From Flavobacteriaceae bacterium YJPT1-3 (lineage in GTDB: Bacteria > Bacteroidota > Bacteroidia > Flavobacteriales > Flavobacteriaceae): a DNA stretch of 64,000 nt. The position numbers and the translations under genes were made by a program. This document shows, piece after piece, positions 27,635 through 37,113 of the stretch (the first letter of the stretch is position 1; each line of letters opens with the position of its first letter). The DNA lies in NCBI GenBank assembly GCA_029866965.1, contig CP123444.1, forward strand, positions 1,839,501 through 1,903,500, given 5' to 3'. Under the pieces are notes generated by a model. That model did not search any database. It saw only the letters and a list, made by a program, of their open reading frames with translations, and had not been told where the DNA came from.

Positions 27635-28821
27635 TCGGTGTATTCAGCCAAGGCCTCCTTGAGTAGTTCTACCGCTTCGATCAAATCTTCTTTTTTCAAT
27701 ACATAGGCTATTCGAACCTCATTAAGTCCCATGCCCGGTGTCGAGTAGAATCCCGCTGCCGGAGCGACCATGATGGTTCGTCCGTTCCGGCTAAAGTCTT
27801 CGAGTAACCACTGCGCAAAATGCTCAGAATTCTTCACAGGGAGCTGCACTACACAATAGAAAGCGCCTTTAGGTTCAGCCACCTGAACACCGGGAATGTC
27901 TTTTAAGCCATTGATCAAGGTGTTACGACGATCGACATACTCTTCAATAACTTCCTCAAAGTAGGAGTCTGGAGTATCTAAGGCGGCTTCGCTGGCGATC
28001 TGAGCAAAGGTTGGCGGACTCAAACGAGCCTGGGCAAATTTCATTGCCGTGGCCATAAATTCCTTATTTCGGCTAACCACACATCCAATACGCGCCCCGC
28101 ACATGCTGAACCGTTTGGAAACCGAATCGATCATGATGGCATGCTGCTCGAGTCCTTTTTGGTTCAGTACGGAGTGATGAGTATGTCCGTCATAGGCGAA
28201 TTCCCGATATACTTCATCGGCAATGAGGAACAGGTCGTGTTTCTTGACTAATTCAGCCAGCTGGTCCATTTCTTCCTGACTGTATAAATAACCGGTAGGA
28301 TTACCGGGATTACAGATCACGATGGCCTTGGTATTGGAAGTGATCGCGTTCTCGAACTGTGCGATGGGCGGCAGTGAAAAGTTAGTTTCCAAAGTAGACA
28401 CAATAGGCACAACTGTTACTCCGGAAGCCGTGGCAAAGCCGTTGTAGTTGGCATAAAAGGGCTCTGGGATAATGATCTCATCTCCGGGATCGGTGACACT
28501 ACCCATAGCAAACATCAATGCTTCCGAACCCCCAGTAGAGACGATAATTTCCTCCGCTGTGACCGCAATGCCGTTTTTTTGATAGTAGGCGGCCAGCTTT
28601 TCACGATACGAGGGGAAGCCTGCCGAATGACTGTATTCCAGCACTTCCAGCGTGTTATTCTTTACAGCATCCAGAGCGACTTGTGGAGTCTTGATGTCCG
28701 GTTGACCGATGTTGAGTTGATGAATTTTAATTCCGCGTGCTGCGGCCGCCTCTGCGTAAGGCACCAGTTTGCGGATGGGAGAAGAAGGCATGGATCGCCC
28801 TTTCTGAGAAATTGTAGGCAT
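27631..28821 (-). CDS. Pyridoxal-phosphate aminotransferase, class I (aspartate aminotransferase-like)
   Basis: The 396-residue fold-type I enzyme has QLNIGQPDIKTP near the N-terminus, VICNPGNPTGYLYS, LIADEVYREFAYD, and the lysine motif SVSKRFSMCGARIGCVV, in which the Lys after SVS forms the Schiff base. RIAYVLKKEDL near the end carries the substrate-carboxylate Arg. Members transaminate aspartate, tyrosine or similar; I cannot assign the substrate. It is upstream of murB in the same transcript. Upstream 28844-28851 reads CACCTTTG on this strand, one base off the -7 box. Confidence 0.9.
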   Translation of the reverse strand: MPTISQKGRSMPSSPIRKLVPYAEAAAARGIKIHQLNIGQPDIKTPQVALDAVKNNTLEVLEYSHSAGFPSYREKLAAYYQKNGIAVTAEEIIVSTGGSEALMFAMGSVTDPGDEIIIPEPFYANYNGFATASGVTVVPIVSTLETNFSLPPIAQFENAITSNTKAIVICNPGNPTGYLYSQEEMDQLAELVKKHDLFLIADEVYREFAYDGHTHHSVLNQKGLEQHAIMIDSVSKRFSMCGARIGCVVSRNKEFMATAMKFAQARLSPPTFAQIASEAALDTPDSYFEEVIEEYVDRRNTLINGLKDIPGVQVAEPKGAFYCVVQLPVKNSEHFAQWLLEDFSRNGRTIMVAPAAGFYSTPGMGLNEVRIAYVLKKEDLIEAVELLKEALAEYTD

Positions 28822-28933
28822 TGATATTCATTTTTAGCGTGCTGCAAAGGTGCGAAAATAACTTTGGAAAATCATGCAGATTGGGTAGGCTATGTATGGA
28901 AATTCTGGCTCCTGAAAACGGATAGAGCGCATA

Positions 28934-28963
28934 AAAAAAGCGCTGTATGAACAGCGCTTTCGG
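28934..28963 (-). terminator. Intrinsic terminator of the DUF1573 gene
   Basis: Minus-strand stem AAAGCGCTGT / ACAGCGCTTT with a 4-nt loop, followed by a run of seven T. It lies 22 nt after the DUF1573 stop. Confidence 0.85.
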
Positions 28964-28984
28964 TTTATGAGTGGGAAGAAGATT

Positions 28985-29383
28985 TTATCCTTCTGTTTTT
29001 TCTGAATCTTGTGGAAGCACTCTTCCTTTGATTTTGAGGCTTACCGGCTCATCGGAAGCGTTGCTATACACACTGATCACCTTACGGATAAGTCCGGGAC
29101 GTTTGGTGTCGTACTTCACTTCGATCACTCCACTTTCACCGGGTTGAATGGGACCTTCTGGTTTTTTAGGTACCGTACAACCACAGGTAGAATACGTCTT
29201 GGTGATTACAAGCGGCTCACTTCCGGTATTGGTGAATTCAAATTTACGCACTCCATCACTTCCGTAGGCTACTTCGCCGTAGTCAACAACGTCAGTTTTG
29301 AAGGTAATTTCAGCTTTTTTTTCCTGTGCCTGAACAGCCAGCCCGAAGGTAGCCACAAGCATAATAAGCATGAATTTTTTCAT
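28985..29383 (-). CDS. DUF1573 domain secreted protein
   Basis: The 132-residue protein begins MKKFMLIMLVATFGLAVQAQ, a signal peptide. A single Ig-like DUF1573 domain follows: VVDYGEVAYGSDGVRKFEFTN, TKTYSTCGCTVP with a CGC motif, then VKYDTKRPGLIRKVISVYSN. The frame extends to 29437, but ATG 29383 gives the signal peptide and lies 25 nt after a good promoter. DUF1573 proteins are common in Bacteroidota; their function is unknown, possibly in the envelope. Confidence 0.88.
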   Translation of the reverse strand: MKKFMLIMLVATFGLAVQAQEKKAEITFKTDVVDYGEVAYGSDGVRKFEFTNTGSEPLVITKTYSTCGCTVPKKPEGPIQPGESGVIEVKYDTKRPGLIRKVISVYSNASDEPVSLKIKGRVLPQDSEKTEG

Positions 29384-29407
29384 AGTTTTTACTTTAAAAG
29401 CGAATAT

Positions 29408-29438
29408 CAAAGATACACCGATTTTGACCTTAGGCAAA
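29408..29438 (-). promoter_or_regulatory. Bacteroidota-type promoter for the DUF1573 gene
   Basis: On the minus strand TTTG (29438-29435), 19 bp, TATCTTTG (29415-29408), an exact match to the consensus, 25 nt before the chosen ATG. Confidence 0.75.
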
Positions 29439-29568
29439 AAAAAGGGGGTATTAAATTGATTAAATAGCTGTTAATGAAGGAGTTAAATAGTTAATTTTAA
29501 CGTTTCGAATTCCCGTATGGAGCGTAAATTGAAAAAGCCAATCGCTTCCAAAATCACGGGCTTATCCC

Positions 29569-29576
29569 TACTTTTG
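29569..29576 (+). promoter_or_regulatory. Putative -7 box for valS
   Basis: TACTTTTG matches TAnnTTTG, 28 nt before the valS ATG. No convincing -33 TTTG upstream. Confidence 0.5.
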
Positions 29577-29604
29577 CACTTTTCATGCCACAAAACAGCG
29601 ATTC

Positions 29605-32238
29605 ATGAGCATTCCTTCTCAATACGAGGCCTCTCAGATAGAAGATAAATGGTATTCTTACTGGATGGAGCACGGGTATTTTCACTCGGCACCTAATGAA
29701 CAGGAGCCTTATACCATCGTCATTCCGCCACCCAATGTCACCGGAGTACTGCACATGGGCCATATGCTCAATAACACCATACAGGATGTATTGATTCGAA
29801 GAGCACGTCTTAAAGGACTGAACGCCTGCTGGGTGCCGGGAATGGACCATGCGTCTATCGCTACTGAAGCCAAGGTGGTCAATAAGCTGAAGGAAGAAGG
29901 CATAGAGAAGAAAGACCTGACCCGGGAGGAATTTTTGGAACACGCCATGGCGTGGACCGATAAGTACGGTGGGGTTATTTTGGAGCAGCTTAAGAAACTA
30001 GGGGCGTCCTGCGATTGGGACCGAACCAAGTTTACCATGGATGACGATCTCTATGAATCGGTGATCGATAGTTTTATTGATCTGTACCATAAAGGCTTAA
30101 TCTATCGCGGCTTCCGCATGATTAATTGGGATCCGGAGGCCAAAACAACCCTTTCGGATGAAGAGGTGATCTATGAGGAACGTCAGGGACTGCTCTATTA
30201 CCTCAAGTATAGTATTGCTGATTCTGACGATCATCTGACCATAGCGACCACACGTCCGGAGACTATCTTTGGGGATACGGCTATTTGTATCCATCCGGAA
30301 GATGAACGATTCACCCATTTGCATGGTAAAAAGGCCATCGTACCCATCGCGGAGCGCGAAATTCCAATCATCCTCGACCCGTATGTAGATATGGAATTTG
30401 GTACGGGTTGTCTAAAAGTGACCCCGGCTCACGATGAGAATGATAAGATGCTTGGGGATAAGCATGGTTTGGAGGTCATTGATATTTTTAATGATGATGC
30501 CAGCCTGAACGCCTACGGTTTACATTACGCAGGGCAAGATCGCTTTGTGGTTCGAAAGGCCATTAAAAAAGAGTTGGAAGACTCCGGTCAATTGCTCAAG
30601 ACAGAAAATTACATCAATAAGGTGGGAACTTCGGAACGAACGAAAGCGGTCATTGAACCCAAGCTTTCTGATCAGTGGTTCCTCAAAATGGAAGAGTTGG
30701 CAAAACCTGCCTTAAAAGCAGTTCTAGAGACTCAGGAGGTTAAACTCTTCCCGAAAAAGTTTGAGAATACCTACCGTCACTGGATGGAGAATGTGCGCGA
30801 TTGGAATATTTCCCGTCAATTGTGGTGGGGTCAGCAAATACCGGCCTATTATTACGGTCCCGGATCGGAGGATTTTGTCGTGGCCAAAAGTCTTGAGGAG
30901 GCGGTAGCTTTCGCGAAAGCGAAGTCGGGCAACGCCCAACTCAGTGCAGAAGACCTGAGACAAGACGAGGATGTACTGGACACCTGGTTCAGTTCGTGGC
31001 TATGGCCCATCAGCGTTTTTGACGGAATTCGCAATCCTGAGAATGAAGAATTTAAGTACTACTATCCGACCAATGATCTGGTAACCGGACCTGATATTCT
31101 GTTTTTCTGGGTGGCCCGTATGATCGTGGCTGGCTATGAATATACCGGGCAGCGGCCCTTTGAAAATGTATACCTCACCGGTCTGGTGCGGGACAAACAG
31201 CGTCGTAAAATGTCTAAGTCTCTGGGTAATTCTCCGGATGCATTGGGATTGATCAAAGACTACGGAGCTGATGGAGTACGTGTTGGCTTACTGCTTAGTT
31301 CGGCAGCAGGAAATGATCTTTTGTTTGATGAAGAGCTGTGCCAACAAGGGAAGGGATTTGTTAATAAGATCTGGAACGCCTTCCGACTCATTAAAGGTTG
31401 GGAAGTGACTGCTGATCAACAACAGCCGGAGGCTGCACGAATCGGTCTGGACTGGTATCGATCGCGCTTTGCAGCAGCGGTGCGCGAGATTGAGGATCAT
31501 TATTCCAAATACCGGATGAGCGATGCCTTGATGACCACCTATAAATTGGTCTGGGATGATTTCTGTAGCTGGTTATTGGAAATCGTGAAACCGGCCTATC
31601 AGCAACCCATTGATCAGGTGACTTTCGACGCCGTTATTTCGGCACTGGAAGATCTGATGCGATTAATCCATCCCTTTACGCCTTTTATTTCCGAAGAGAT
31701 TTGGCAGCAAATAAGTCCGCGAAGTCCAAAAGAAGCCCTGATCGTGAATCATTGGCCAGAGGCAGGCGATCCGGATGAATCACTTTTAAACGAATTTGAC
31801 TTTGCCAGCCAGGTCATCAGTGGGGTGCGTACGATTAGAAAGGCGAAGAATATTGCGTTTAAAGATGCTATTGATCTATTTCTGATCAATGCCGAAGGGA
31901 TGGACGAAACCTTTGATCCCATCATCAAAAAGTTAGGGAATATAGATACGCTGCAGACCACGCAAGAGGAGGTGGATGGAGCTTTGTCTTTTCGGGTGAA
32001 AAGCAACGAATATTTTATACCACTGGCTGGAGCTGTAGACCTGGAAGCGGAACGGGCGAAGATTGAAGAGGAATTGGCCTATACCCAAGGTTTTCTAAAC
32101 TCGGTCAATAGAAAACTGTCCAATGAGCGATTTGTCAATAATGCGCCGGAGCAGGTGGTGAAGATCGAAAAACAGAAGCAGGCTGATGCGCAGGCGACCA
32201 TCGAGACTCTGGAGAAACGATTGGCCGGTCTGAGCTAA
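29605..32238 (+). CDS. valS: Valine-tRNA ligase
   Basis: A class I aminoacyl-tRNA synthetase that charges tRNA-Val and edits threonine. The 877 residues hold PPPNVTGVLHMGHML (HIGH signature) near residue 50, the CP1 editing domain with TTRPETIFGDTAICIHP and FGTGCLKVTPAHDEND, the RRKMSKSLGN signature near 535, an anticodon domain, and a C-terminal coiled coil (LEAERAKIEEELAYTQGFLN) that is standard for ValS. A palindrome copy gives AFAKA near residue 434. The stop overlaps the convergent acyl-CoA-binding protein gene by 4 nt. Confidence 0.97.
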   Translation: MSIPSQYEASQIEDKWYSYWMEHGYFHSAPNEQEPYTIVIPPPNVTGVLHMGHMLNNTIQDVLIRRARLKGLNACWVPGMDHASIATEAKVVNKLKEEGIEKKDLTREEFLEHAMAWTDKYGGVILEQLKKLGASCDWDRTKFTMDDDLYESVIDSFIDLYHKGLIYRGFRMINWDPEAKTTLSDEEVIYEERQGLLYYLKYSIADSDDHLTIATTRPETIFGDTAICIHPEDERFTHLHGKKAIVPIAEREIPIILDPYVDMEFGTGCLKVTPAHDENDKMLGDKHGLEVIDIFNDDASLNAYGLHYAGQDRFVVRKAIKKELEDSGQLLKTENYINKVGTSERTKAVIEPKLSDQWFLKMEELAKPALKAVLETQEVKLFPKKFENTYRHWMENVRDWNISRQLWWGQQIPAYYYGPGSEDFVVAKSLEEAVAFAKAKSGNAQLSAEDLRQDEDVLDTWFSSWLWPISVFDGIRNPENEEFKYYYPTNDLVTGPDILFFWVARMIVAGYEYTGQRPFENVYLTGLVRDKQRRKMSKSLGNSPDALGLIKDYGADGVRVGLLLSSAAGNDLLFDEELCQQGKGFVNKIWNAFRLIKGWEVTADQQQPEAARIGLDWYRSRFAAAVREIEDHYSKYRMSDALMTTYKLVWDDFCSWLLEIVKPAYQQPIDQVTFDAVISALEDLMRLIHPFTPFISEEIWQQISPRSPKEALIVNHWPEAGDPDESLLNEFDFASQVISGVRTIRKAKNIAFKDAIDLFLINAEGMDETFDPIIKKLGNIDTLQTTQEEVDGALSFRVKSNEYFIPLAGAVDLEAERAKIEEELAYTQGFLNSVNRKLSNERFVNNAPEQVVKIEKQKQADAQATIETLEKRLAGLS
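30907..30920. repeat. Palindrome copy in valS
   Basis: GCTTTCGCGAAAGC, exact 14 bp, read as AFAKA. Confidence 0.9.
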
Positions 32239-32507
32239 GATTGTTCTTTTAGAAACCGTTCAGAAGCATCGATATAGGCACGTTTGGCCTCATCAGGTGT
32301 CATGTGCTTTACCTGCCTCCAGGCGTTGTATTTAAAAGCACTACGCAGATCATTCTCTTCCAGATTAGCGGAAAGCATATTTTCTTGAGTGGCTTGTTTG
32401 TAATAGGCGTAGAAATGAAGCAGCACATCGGGAGGGAAGGTGAGTGGAGAATTACTGACTTTGTCCACCGCGTCTTGGAATGCCTGATCTAAATCTACGC
32501 CTTCCAT
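32235..32507 (-). CDS. Acyl-CoA-binding protein (ACBP)
   Basis: This 90-residue four-helix protein binds long-chain acyl-CoA esters in the cytosol. It has the ACBP signature HFYAYYKQATQEN (Y-x2-YKQAT) and AFKYNAWRQVKHMTPDEAKRAYIDA, the usual KW-x2-W...A-Y region in varied form. ACBP is best known in eukaryotes and scattered in bacteria. The frame runs to a TTG at 32528, but ATG 32507 is 8 nt after the psd stop. It is the last gene of LUD-cdsA-psd-ACBP, which suggests a link to phospholipid synthesis. Confidence 0.9.
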   Translation of the reverse strand: MEGVDLDQAFQDAVDKVSNSPLTFPPDVLLHFYAYYKQATQENMLSANLEENDLRSAFKYNAWRQVKHMTPDEAKRAYIDASERFLKEQS

Positions 32508-32514
32508 AGTACAT

Positions 32515-33174
32515 TTACTTATGTGCAATCGTCGTGAGAGCGCCTTTAACCTTATCTTTTAACTGTACGTCTATTTTCGCGTCCAGCGGTAGAAAAACAT
32601 CGAGTCGGGATCCAAATTTGATAAAGCCGCTGTCATCACCTTGAACAGCCTCGTCTCCTTCTTCTGCATAATTGACGATACGCCGAGCTACGGCTCCGGC
32701 GACCTGTCTGAATAGTACATCTCCAAACTCTTTGGTACGGACCACCACCGTAGTCCGCTCATTATCTGTAGAAGACTTAGGATGCCAGGCCACTAAAAAT
32801 TTTCCCGGGTGGTATTTACTGTAGACCACTTCGCCACCCACGGGATAACGGGTTACATGTACATTAAGCGGCGACATAAAAATAGAGATCTGAAGACGCT
32901 TGTCATTAAAATACTCGTGCTCTTCCACCTCTTCAATGACGACCACCTTGCCATCGACCGGTGCCAGCACCTGGTGATGATTGATGCGAGCCTCTCGCTT
33001 CGGATTTCGAAAGAACCAAAGCACTAGAAATACGAGCAGAAGGGTGAGGATACCCAGGGTATAAACCACGATCCGATTATCAGTAGCCTTATCCACTAGC
33101 AATAGGAGTCCCGCCGAAAGGACGATGCTCAAGATGATGGTTTGGTAGCCTTCTTTATGAAACATAATGGGCAA
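32515..33174 (-). CDS. psd: Phosphatidylserine decarboxylase
   Basis: It makes phosphatidylethanolamine from phosphatidylserine. The short 219-residue family form has two N-terminal membrane segments (IILSIVLSAGLLLLVDKA and VVYTLGILTLLLVFLVLWF). APVDGKVVVIEEV and FMSPLNVHVTRYPVGG follow. The self-cleavage site is in FIKFGSRLDVFLP, where cleavage between Gly and Ser gives the pyruvoyl group. It overlaps the 3' end of cdsA by 20 nt. Confidence 0.94.
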   Translation of the reverse strand: MPIMFHKEGYQTIILSIVLSAGLLLLVDKATDNRIVVYTLGILTLLLVFLVLWFFRNPKREARINHHQVLAPVDGKVVVIEEVEEHEYFNDKRLQISIFMSPLNVHVTRYPVGGEVVYSKYHPGKFLVAWHPKSSTDNERTTVVVRTKEFGDVLFRQVAGAVARRIVNYAEEGDEAVQGDDSGFIKFGSRLDVFLPLDAKIDVQLKDKVKGALTTIAHK

Positions 33175-33958
33175 TTAAGAGGGTTAAATAAATAAAAGGA
33201 CTCGCAAAGAGCAAACTATCCAGTCGGTCGTATAATCCTCCGTGGCCGGGAAGAAAGATACCGCTATCTTTTACATGGGCTTCCCTTTTGAATTTGGATT
33301 CGATCAAATCGCCAAGGGTGCCAAAACAGCTCACAATAATGGACAAAACCAACCAGACGGTCAAATCTAAGGTATCGGTAAATTTAACGATAAAATAGCT
33401 GCCCAGCATAGCGAACAACAAGCCACCTAAAAATCCTTCGATGGTTTTCTTAGGAGAGACGCTCGCGAAGAGCTTTCGTTTTCCAATGGACTTCCCCACT
33501 AAAAAAGCGAAGGAGTCGTTAATCCAAATTAATGCAAAAATACCGGCTACGATCTCCGGATTGAAGTTGTCCTGGTAGGAGGGAATAAGCGTTAAAAACA
33601 CAAAGCCGCCAACCATATAAAATAACGTAAGGATGAGTTTGTAGGATCGCGTGAGTCGACGGACTTTAAGCCGGATCAAATTCCTAATCAAATACAGGCT
33701 GGTTAACAAGGTGAGAGCGAGATAAATGTAGGTGGCTATTCGGTTCACTTTATAGTAACTAAAGATCACCAGACCTGCGATCAGTAAGAGGTAGGGATGC
33801 CAAAACCGATAACTGATCAGTCGGAGATACTCCGAAAGGCACACGAGGCCTAAAAATAAGAATAAGAGTAAAAAGGTGTTTTCGGAAGAAAAAATGCAAA
33901 AGAGCAATACCGAAATATAAAGAAGCCCGGAAAGGCCCCTTTTTATGAGTTCACGCAT
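33155..33958 (-). CDS. cdsA: Phosphatidate cytidylyltransferase
   Basis: The integral membrane enzyme makes CDP-diacylglycerol from phosphatidate and CTP. The 267-residue protein has about seven membrane helices. The C-terminal signature is complete: SKFKREAHVKDSGIFLPGHG then GLYDRLDSLLFASP, the K-R-x3-K-D-x6-PGHGG-x2-DR-x-D pattern. GKRKLFASVSPKKTIEG in the middle is also conserved. It feeds pssA and, through it, psd, which directly follows. It starts 1 nt after the LUD-domain gene stop. Confidence 0.95.
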   Translation of the reverse strand: MRELIKRGLSGLLYISVLLFCIFSSENTFLLLFLFLGLVCLSEYLRLISYRFWHPYLLLIAGLVIFSYYKVNRIATYIYLALTLLTSLYLIRNLIRLKVRRLTRSYKLILTLFYMVGGFVFLTLIPSYQDNFNPEIVAGIFALIWINDSFAFLVGKSIGKRKLFASVSPKKTIEGFLGGLLFAMLGSYFIVKFTDTLDLTVWLVLSIIVSCFGTLGDLIESKFKREAHVKDSGIFLPGHGGLYDRLDSLLFASPFIYLTLLIAHYVS

Positions 33959-33959
33959 A

Positions 33960-34574
33960 CTACAGGTCTTCGAGAAGCAGCAAATATAGATTTTTAGAAC
34001 TACTTCCGTAGGTCATGAAGTCTTTACTGCCTTCGTGATTTTCAAAATTTTTGATGGTGGTAATATTGGTTGGGATTTTGGAAGAATTACGCCATTTAAT
34101 GGCGCGAAGTCCTTCACCAATATTGTTGATGATCTGACTGGTTGTTGCGTATAGGATGAGATCTTGAGGCAGCTCGTGAAGTTTTTTCTCTTTAATTTGA
34201 TTGCTCGAAATTAACACAGATCCATCGTCGGCCACTAAATTCTCACAGGTGGATAAAAAGAATTTAGCTTCTGGACTTCGCCCGAATTTCAAATTGAAGC
34301 CATCAAATTTCTTTTGAAGCTGATTGTCCAGACAGTAAACCTCACTTTCATACCAATCATTTTCCAGCAAAATGTTGTCGAAACTTTCTAAAACTTCATC
34401 AAAGTCCAGGCAATACAGAAATTTACCTCCATTAAGGATGAAATTCTTAGTGAACCGCTCGTCTGCCGGAGCTTGAATATCTGGCATGTATTTGCTGCGT
34501 TCAGTACGTTGAGATTCGCTACTGTCGCTATCTACAGGATCTTTTTGACCAAATAATTTTTTGAAAATACCCAT
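33960..34574 (-). CDS. LUD-like domain protein next to ftsH
   Basis: This 204-residue soluble protein has no signal peptide or membrane segment. MGIFKKLFGQKDP at the N-terminus is basic. The core LSTCENLVADDGSVLISSNQ and LPQDLILYATTSQIINNIGEGLRAI resembles the LutC/YkgG-like LUD (DUF162) fold, seen elsewhere in lactate utilisation proteins. Here no lutA or lutB partner is present. It heads the cdsA-psd-ACBP run, separated from ftsH by a terminator, with TATATTTA at 34620-34613 as a possible -7 box. I do not know its role. Confidence 0.7.
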   Translation of the reverse strand: MGIFKKLFGQKDPVDSDSSESQRTERSKYMPDIQAPADERFTKNFILNGGKFLYCLDFDEVLESFDNILLENDWYESEVYCLDNQLQKKFDGFNLKFGRSPEAKFFLSTCENLVADDGSVLISSNQIKEKKLHELPQDLILYATTSQIINNIGEGLRAIKWRNSSKIPTNITTIKNFENHEGSKDFMTYGSSSKNLYLLLLEDL

Positions 34575-34623
34575 AAAAGGATTTCAGATCGATCTGCTAT
34601 TTGCCTTAATCGTAAATATAAAA

Positions 34624-34651
34624 AAACTCCATGCAACTAACGTTGCATAGA
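34624..34651 (-). terminator. Intrinsic terminator of rsfS-ftsH
   Basis: Minus-strand stem CTCTATGCAAC / GTTGCATGGAG (11 bp with one G-U pair), GTTA loop, then seven T. It lies 30 nt after the ftsH stop. Confidence 0.85.
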
Positions 34652-34681
34652 GCTCTTTTATTGGGCTTAATCGTAGCTGCT

Positions 34682-36637
34682 TTAAGAGTCTACAGGGACG
34701 GTTTCCGGTTCTTCTTCTTTTTTTCCGAACGGTCGTTCTCCGAAGATCTCTTCCAGGTTATCTTTAAAGATCACTTCTTTCTCCAGCAGTAATTCTGCCA
34801 ATTGAGTAAGCTTATCCTTATTCTCTTCTAGAATCTTGATGGCTCGTTGATATTGAGCTTCAATCAGTTTTGAAATTTCTTTATCGATAAGTTCGGCGGT
34901 CTTTTCCGAATAGGGTTTGTTGAAGTTGTATTCCGACTGGCCGCTAGAATCATAATAGGTGAGATTCCCGATCTCATCATTAAGACCGTAAACGGTGACC
35001 ATCATTCGGGCTTGCTTGGTCACTTTTTCAAGATCGCTTAGCGCACCCGTAGAGATTTTATCAAAAATCACTTTTTCCGCAGCGCGACCTCCAAGGGCTG
35101 CACACATTTCATCCAGCATTTGCTCGGGACGTACGATCAAACGTTCTTCCGGCAGGTACCAGGCAGCACCTAAGGATCGACCTCGAGGTACGATGGTTAC
35201 TTTGACCAGAGGAGCAGCATGTTCCAACATCCAGCTCGCTGTGGCGTGCCCTGCTTCGTGAAAGGCAATGGCGCGCTTCTCTTCTGGAGTTATGATTTTA
35301 TTTTTCTTCTCTAATCCTCCAACAATACGGTCTACGGCGTCTAAGAAGTCTTGTTTTCCAACAGCCTTATTCCCTTTACGTGCAGCGATCAATGCTGCTT
35401 CGTTACACACATTGGCAATATCAGCTCCTGAAAATCCGGGAGTTTGTTTTGCCAGGAAGTCAACGTCCAGTTCATCGGCCACCTTCTTTAAAGGACGTAA
35501 ATGCACTTCAAAAATCTCTTTGCGTTCGCGCACATCGGGGAGGTCTACATAAATCTGTCGATCAAAACGACCGGCCCGCATGAGTGCTTTATCCAGTACA
35601 TCGGCCCGGTTGGTGGCGGCCAACACAATCACATTGGTGTTGGTTCCAAAACCATCCATTTCTGTAAGTAACTGGTTTAAGGTATTCTCCCGCTCGTCGT
35701 TCGATCCCGAGAAATTACTTTTACCACGAGCCCGACCAATGGCATCGATCTCGTCAATAAAGATGATGGCCGGTGATTTCTCTTTCGCTTGTTTGAACAG
35801 GTCACGTACGCGCGACGCTCCAACACCCACGAACATTTCTACAAAGTCGGATCCCGATAAAGAAAAGAAAGGCACTTTCGCTTCTCCGGCAACGGCCTTA
35901 GCCAAAAGGGTCTTACCCGTACCTGGAGGTCCCACTAATAAGGCACCTTTGGGTATTTTTCCACCCAAACTGGTATATTTTTCAGGATTTTTCAGGAAGT
36001 CGACGATCTCTTGAATCTCCTCCTTGGCTCCTTCCAGTCCCGCAACATCCTTAAATGAAGTTTTTACATCCGCTTTTTCATCAAACAGTTTAGCTTTTGA
36101 TTTACCAATATTAAAGATCTGCCCTCCGGCACCTCCGCTGCCCCCGGCAGACATGCGTCGCATGATGAAAATCCAAATTCCAATGATCACCGCAAAAGGA
36201 ATTAGCGAGATCAATATTTCTCCAAAGAAATTACTTTCGGTGGTATAGACGATTTGAGTATCCAGATTTTCGCGCTGGCGGATTTCGGTGATCTCGTTCT
36301 CGAAATTTTGAAGATCTCCAAATTCAAATTTGTAATCGGCCGCTGAGGCTGAGGTAGGCAGGAATCCCTTACTCCGGGTTTTTGCATGCACCTCTTTAGT
36401 TTTAGCCTCCTGGGTTAGATAAACCTTAGCTGTATTTTTATTGACGATTTCCACCTTTTGGATATCGCCGCTCTCCAGGTATTGTTTGAATTGGTATACG
36501 GTGGTTTTCGGAGAATCCGTAAAACTACTGCTACCACTAAAGAAATTTAACCCCAGGAACACCAGAATGATCGCTGCGTAAATCCAATACGCACTGAATT
36601 TGGGTTTCTTAGGACTCGTTTTTTTATCGTTTGACAT
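34682..36637 (-). CDS. ftsH: ATP-dependent zinc metalloprotease FtsH
   Basis: A membrane-anchored AAA+ protease that degrades membrane and regulatory proteins. The 651 residues have a first membrane helix ([18 protein letters not shown]), a periplasmic loop, a second helix ([19 protein letters not shown]), and a Gly-rich linker. The AAA domain has Walker [19 protein letters not shown] and Walker [16 protein letters not shown]. The protease domain has the zinc site [10 protein letters not shown] near residue 457. The C-terminus is rich in Glu. It follows rsfS by 24 nt. Confidence 0.97.
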   Translation of the reverse strand: MSNDKKTSPKKPKFSAYWIYAAIILVFLGLNFFSGSSSFTDSPKTTVYQFKQYLESGDIQKVEIVNKNTAKVYLTQEAKTKEVHAKTRSKGFLPTSASAADYKFEFGDLQNFENEITEIRQRENLDTQIVYTTESNFFGEILISLIPFAVIIGIWIFIMRRMSAGGSGGAGGQIFNIGKSKAKLFDEKADVKTSFKDVAGLEGAKEEIQEIVDFLKNPEKYTSLGGKIPKGALLVGPPGTGKTLLAKAVAGEAKVPFFSLSGSDFVEMFVGVGASRVRDLFKQAKEKSPAIIFIDEIDAIGRARGKSNFSGSNDERENTLNQLLTEMDGFGTNTNVIVLAATNRADVLDKALMRAGRFDRQIYVDLPDVRERKEIFEVHLRPLKKVADELDVDFLAKQTPGFSGADIANVCNEAALIAARKGNKAVGKQDFLDAVDRIVGGLEKKNKIITPEEKRAIAFHEAGHATASWMLEHAAPLVKVTIVPRGRSLGAAWYLPEERLIVRPEQMLDEMCAALGGRAAEKVIFDKISTGALSDLEKVTKQARMMVTVYGLNDEIGNLTYYDSSGQSEYNFNKPYSEKTAELIDKEISKLIEAQYQRAIKILEENKDKLTQLAELLLEKEVIFKDNLEEIFGERPFGKKEEEPETVPVDS

Positions 36638-36661
36638 GTATTCTTTTTTCTTAGCTTTTTT

Positions 36662-37033
36662 TTAAAAATTCGTCTCAATGCTGGTCACCTTAGCGTCACC
36701 CCAGAGACTTTCAATATCGTAGTATTCGCGAATGTGTTTTTGAAAAACATGCACGACAATGTTCACATAATCGATCAGCACCCATTCTGAATTTTCCAGG
36801 CCTTCTACATGCCAGGGTTTATCCTGTAGTGCTTTGCTGACGGTTTTTTGAACTGAATTTACAATGGCAGAAACTTGGGTATTAGAGGTACCGTTGCAGA
36901 TGATGAAATAATCACAAACCATATTGTCCAATTCTCTCAAATCCAGTATGTCGATGTCCTGTCCCTTTACCTCCTCAATGCCCTCGATAACTTTAGCAAT
37001 CAATTGGTCTGCGTTCGTTTCCTTTTTCGCCAT
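36662..37033 (-). CDS. rsfS: Ribosome silencing factor RsfS
   Basis: It binds ribosomal protein uL14 and blocks subunit joining when nutrients are short. The 123-residue protein has the family core DIDILDLRELDNMVCDYFII, CNGTSNTQVSAIVNSVQ, and WVLIDYVNIVVHVFQKHIREYYDIESLWGD (split here over conserved helices). The frame continues upstream, but ATG 37033 gives the normal length. TAAATTTG at 37059-37052 on this strand is a likely -7 box. It is co-oriented with ftsH directly downstream, an arrangement that fits growth and stress control. Confidence 0.93.
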   Translation of the reverse strand: MAKKETNADQLIAKVIEGIEEVKGQDIDILDLRELDNMVCDYFIICNGTSNTQVSAIVNSVQKTVSKALQDKPWHVEGLENSEWVLIDYVNIVVHVFQKHIREYYDIESLWGDAKVTSIETNF

Positions 37034-37051
37034 TAAATCTTTTACTTTATA

Positions 37052-37059
37052 CAAATTTA
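37052..37059 (-). promoter_or_regulatory. Putative -7 box for rsfS-ftsH
   Basis: Reads TAAATTTG on the minus strand, 18 nt before the rsfS ATG; no clear -33 element at the usual distance. Confidence 0.45.
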
Positions 37060-37113
37060 TCACAATTTGCCCGAATCGCGCTTTGACGGGCAAAGTTTTA
37101 CGTCCAATTTCCA

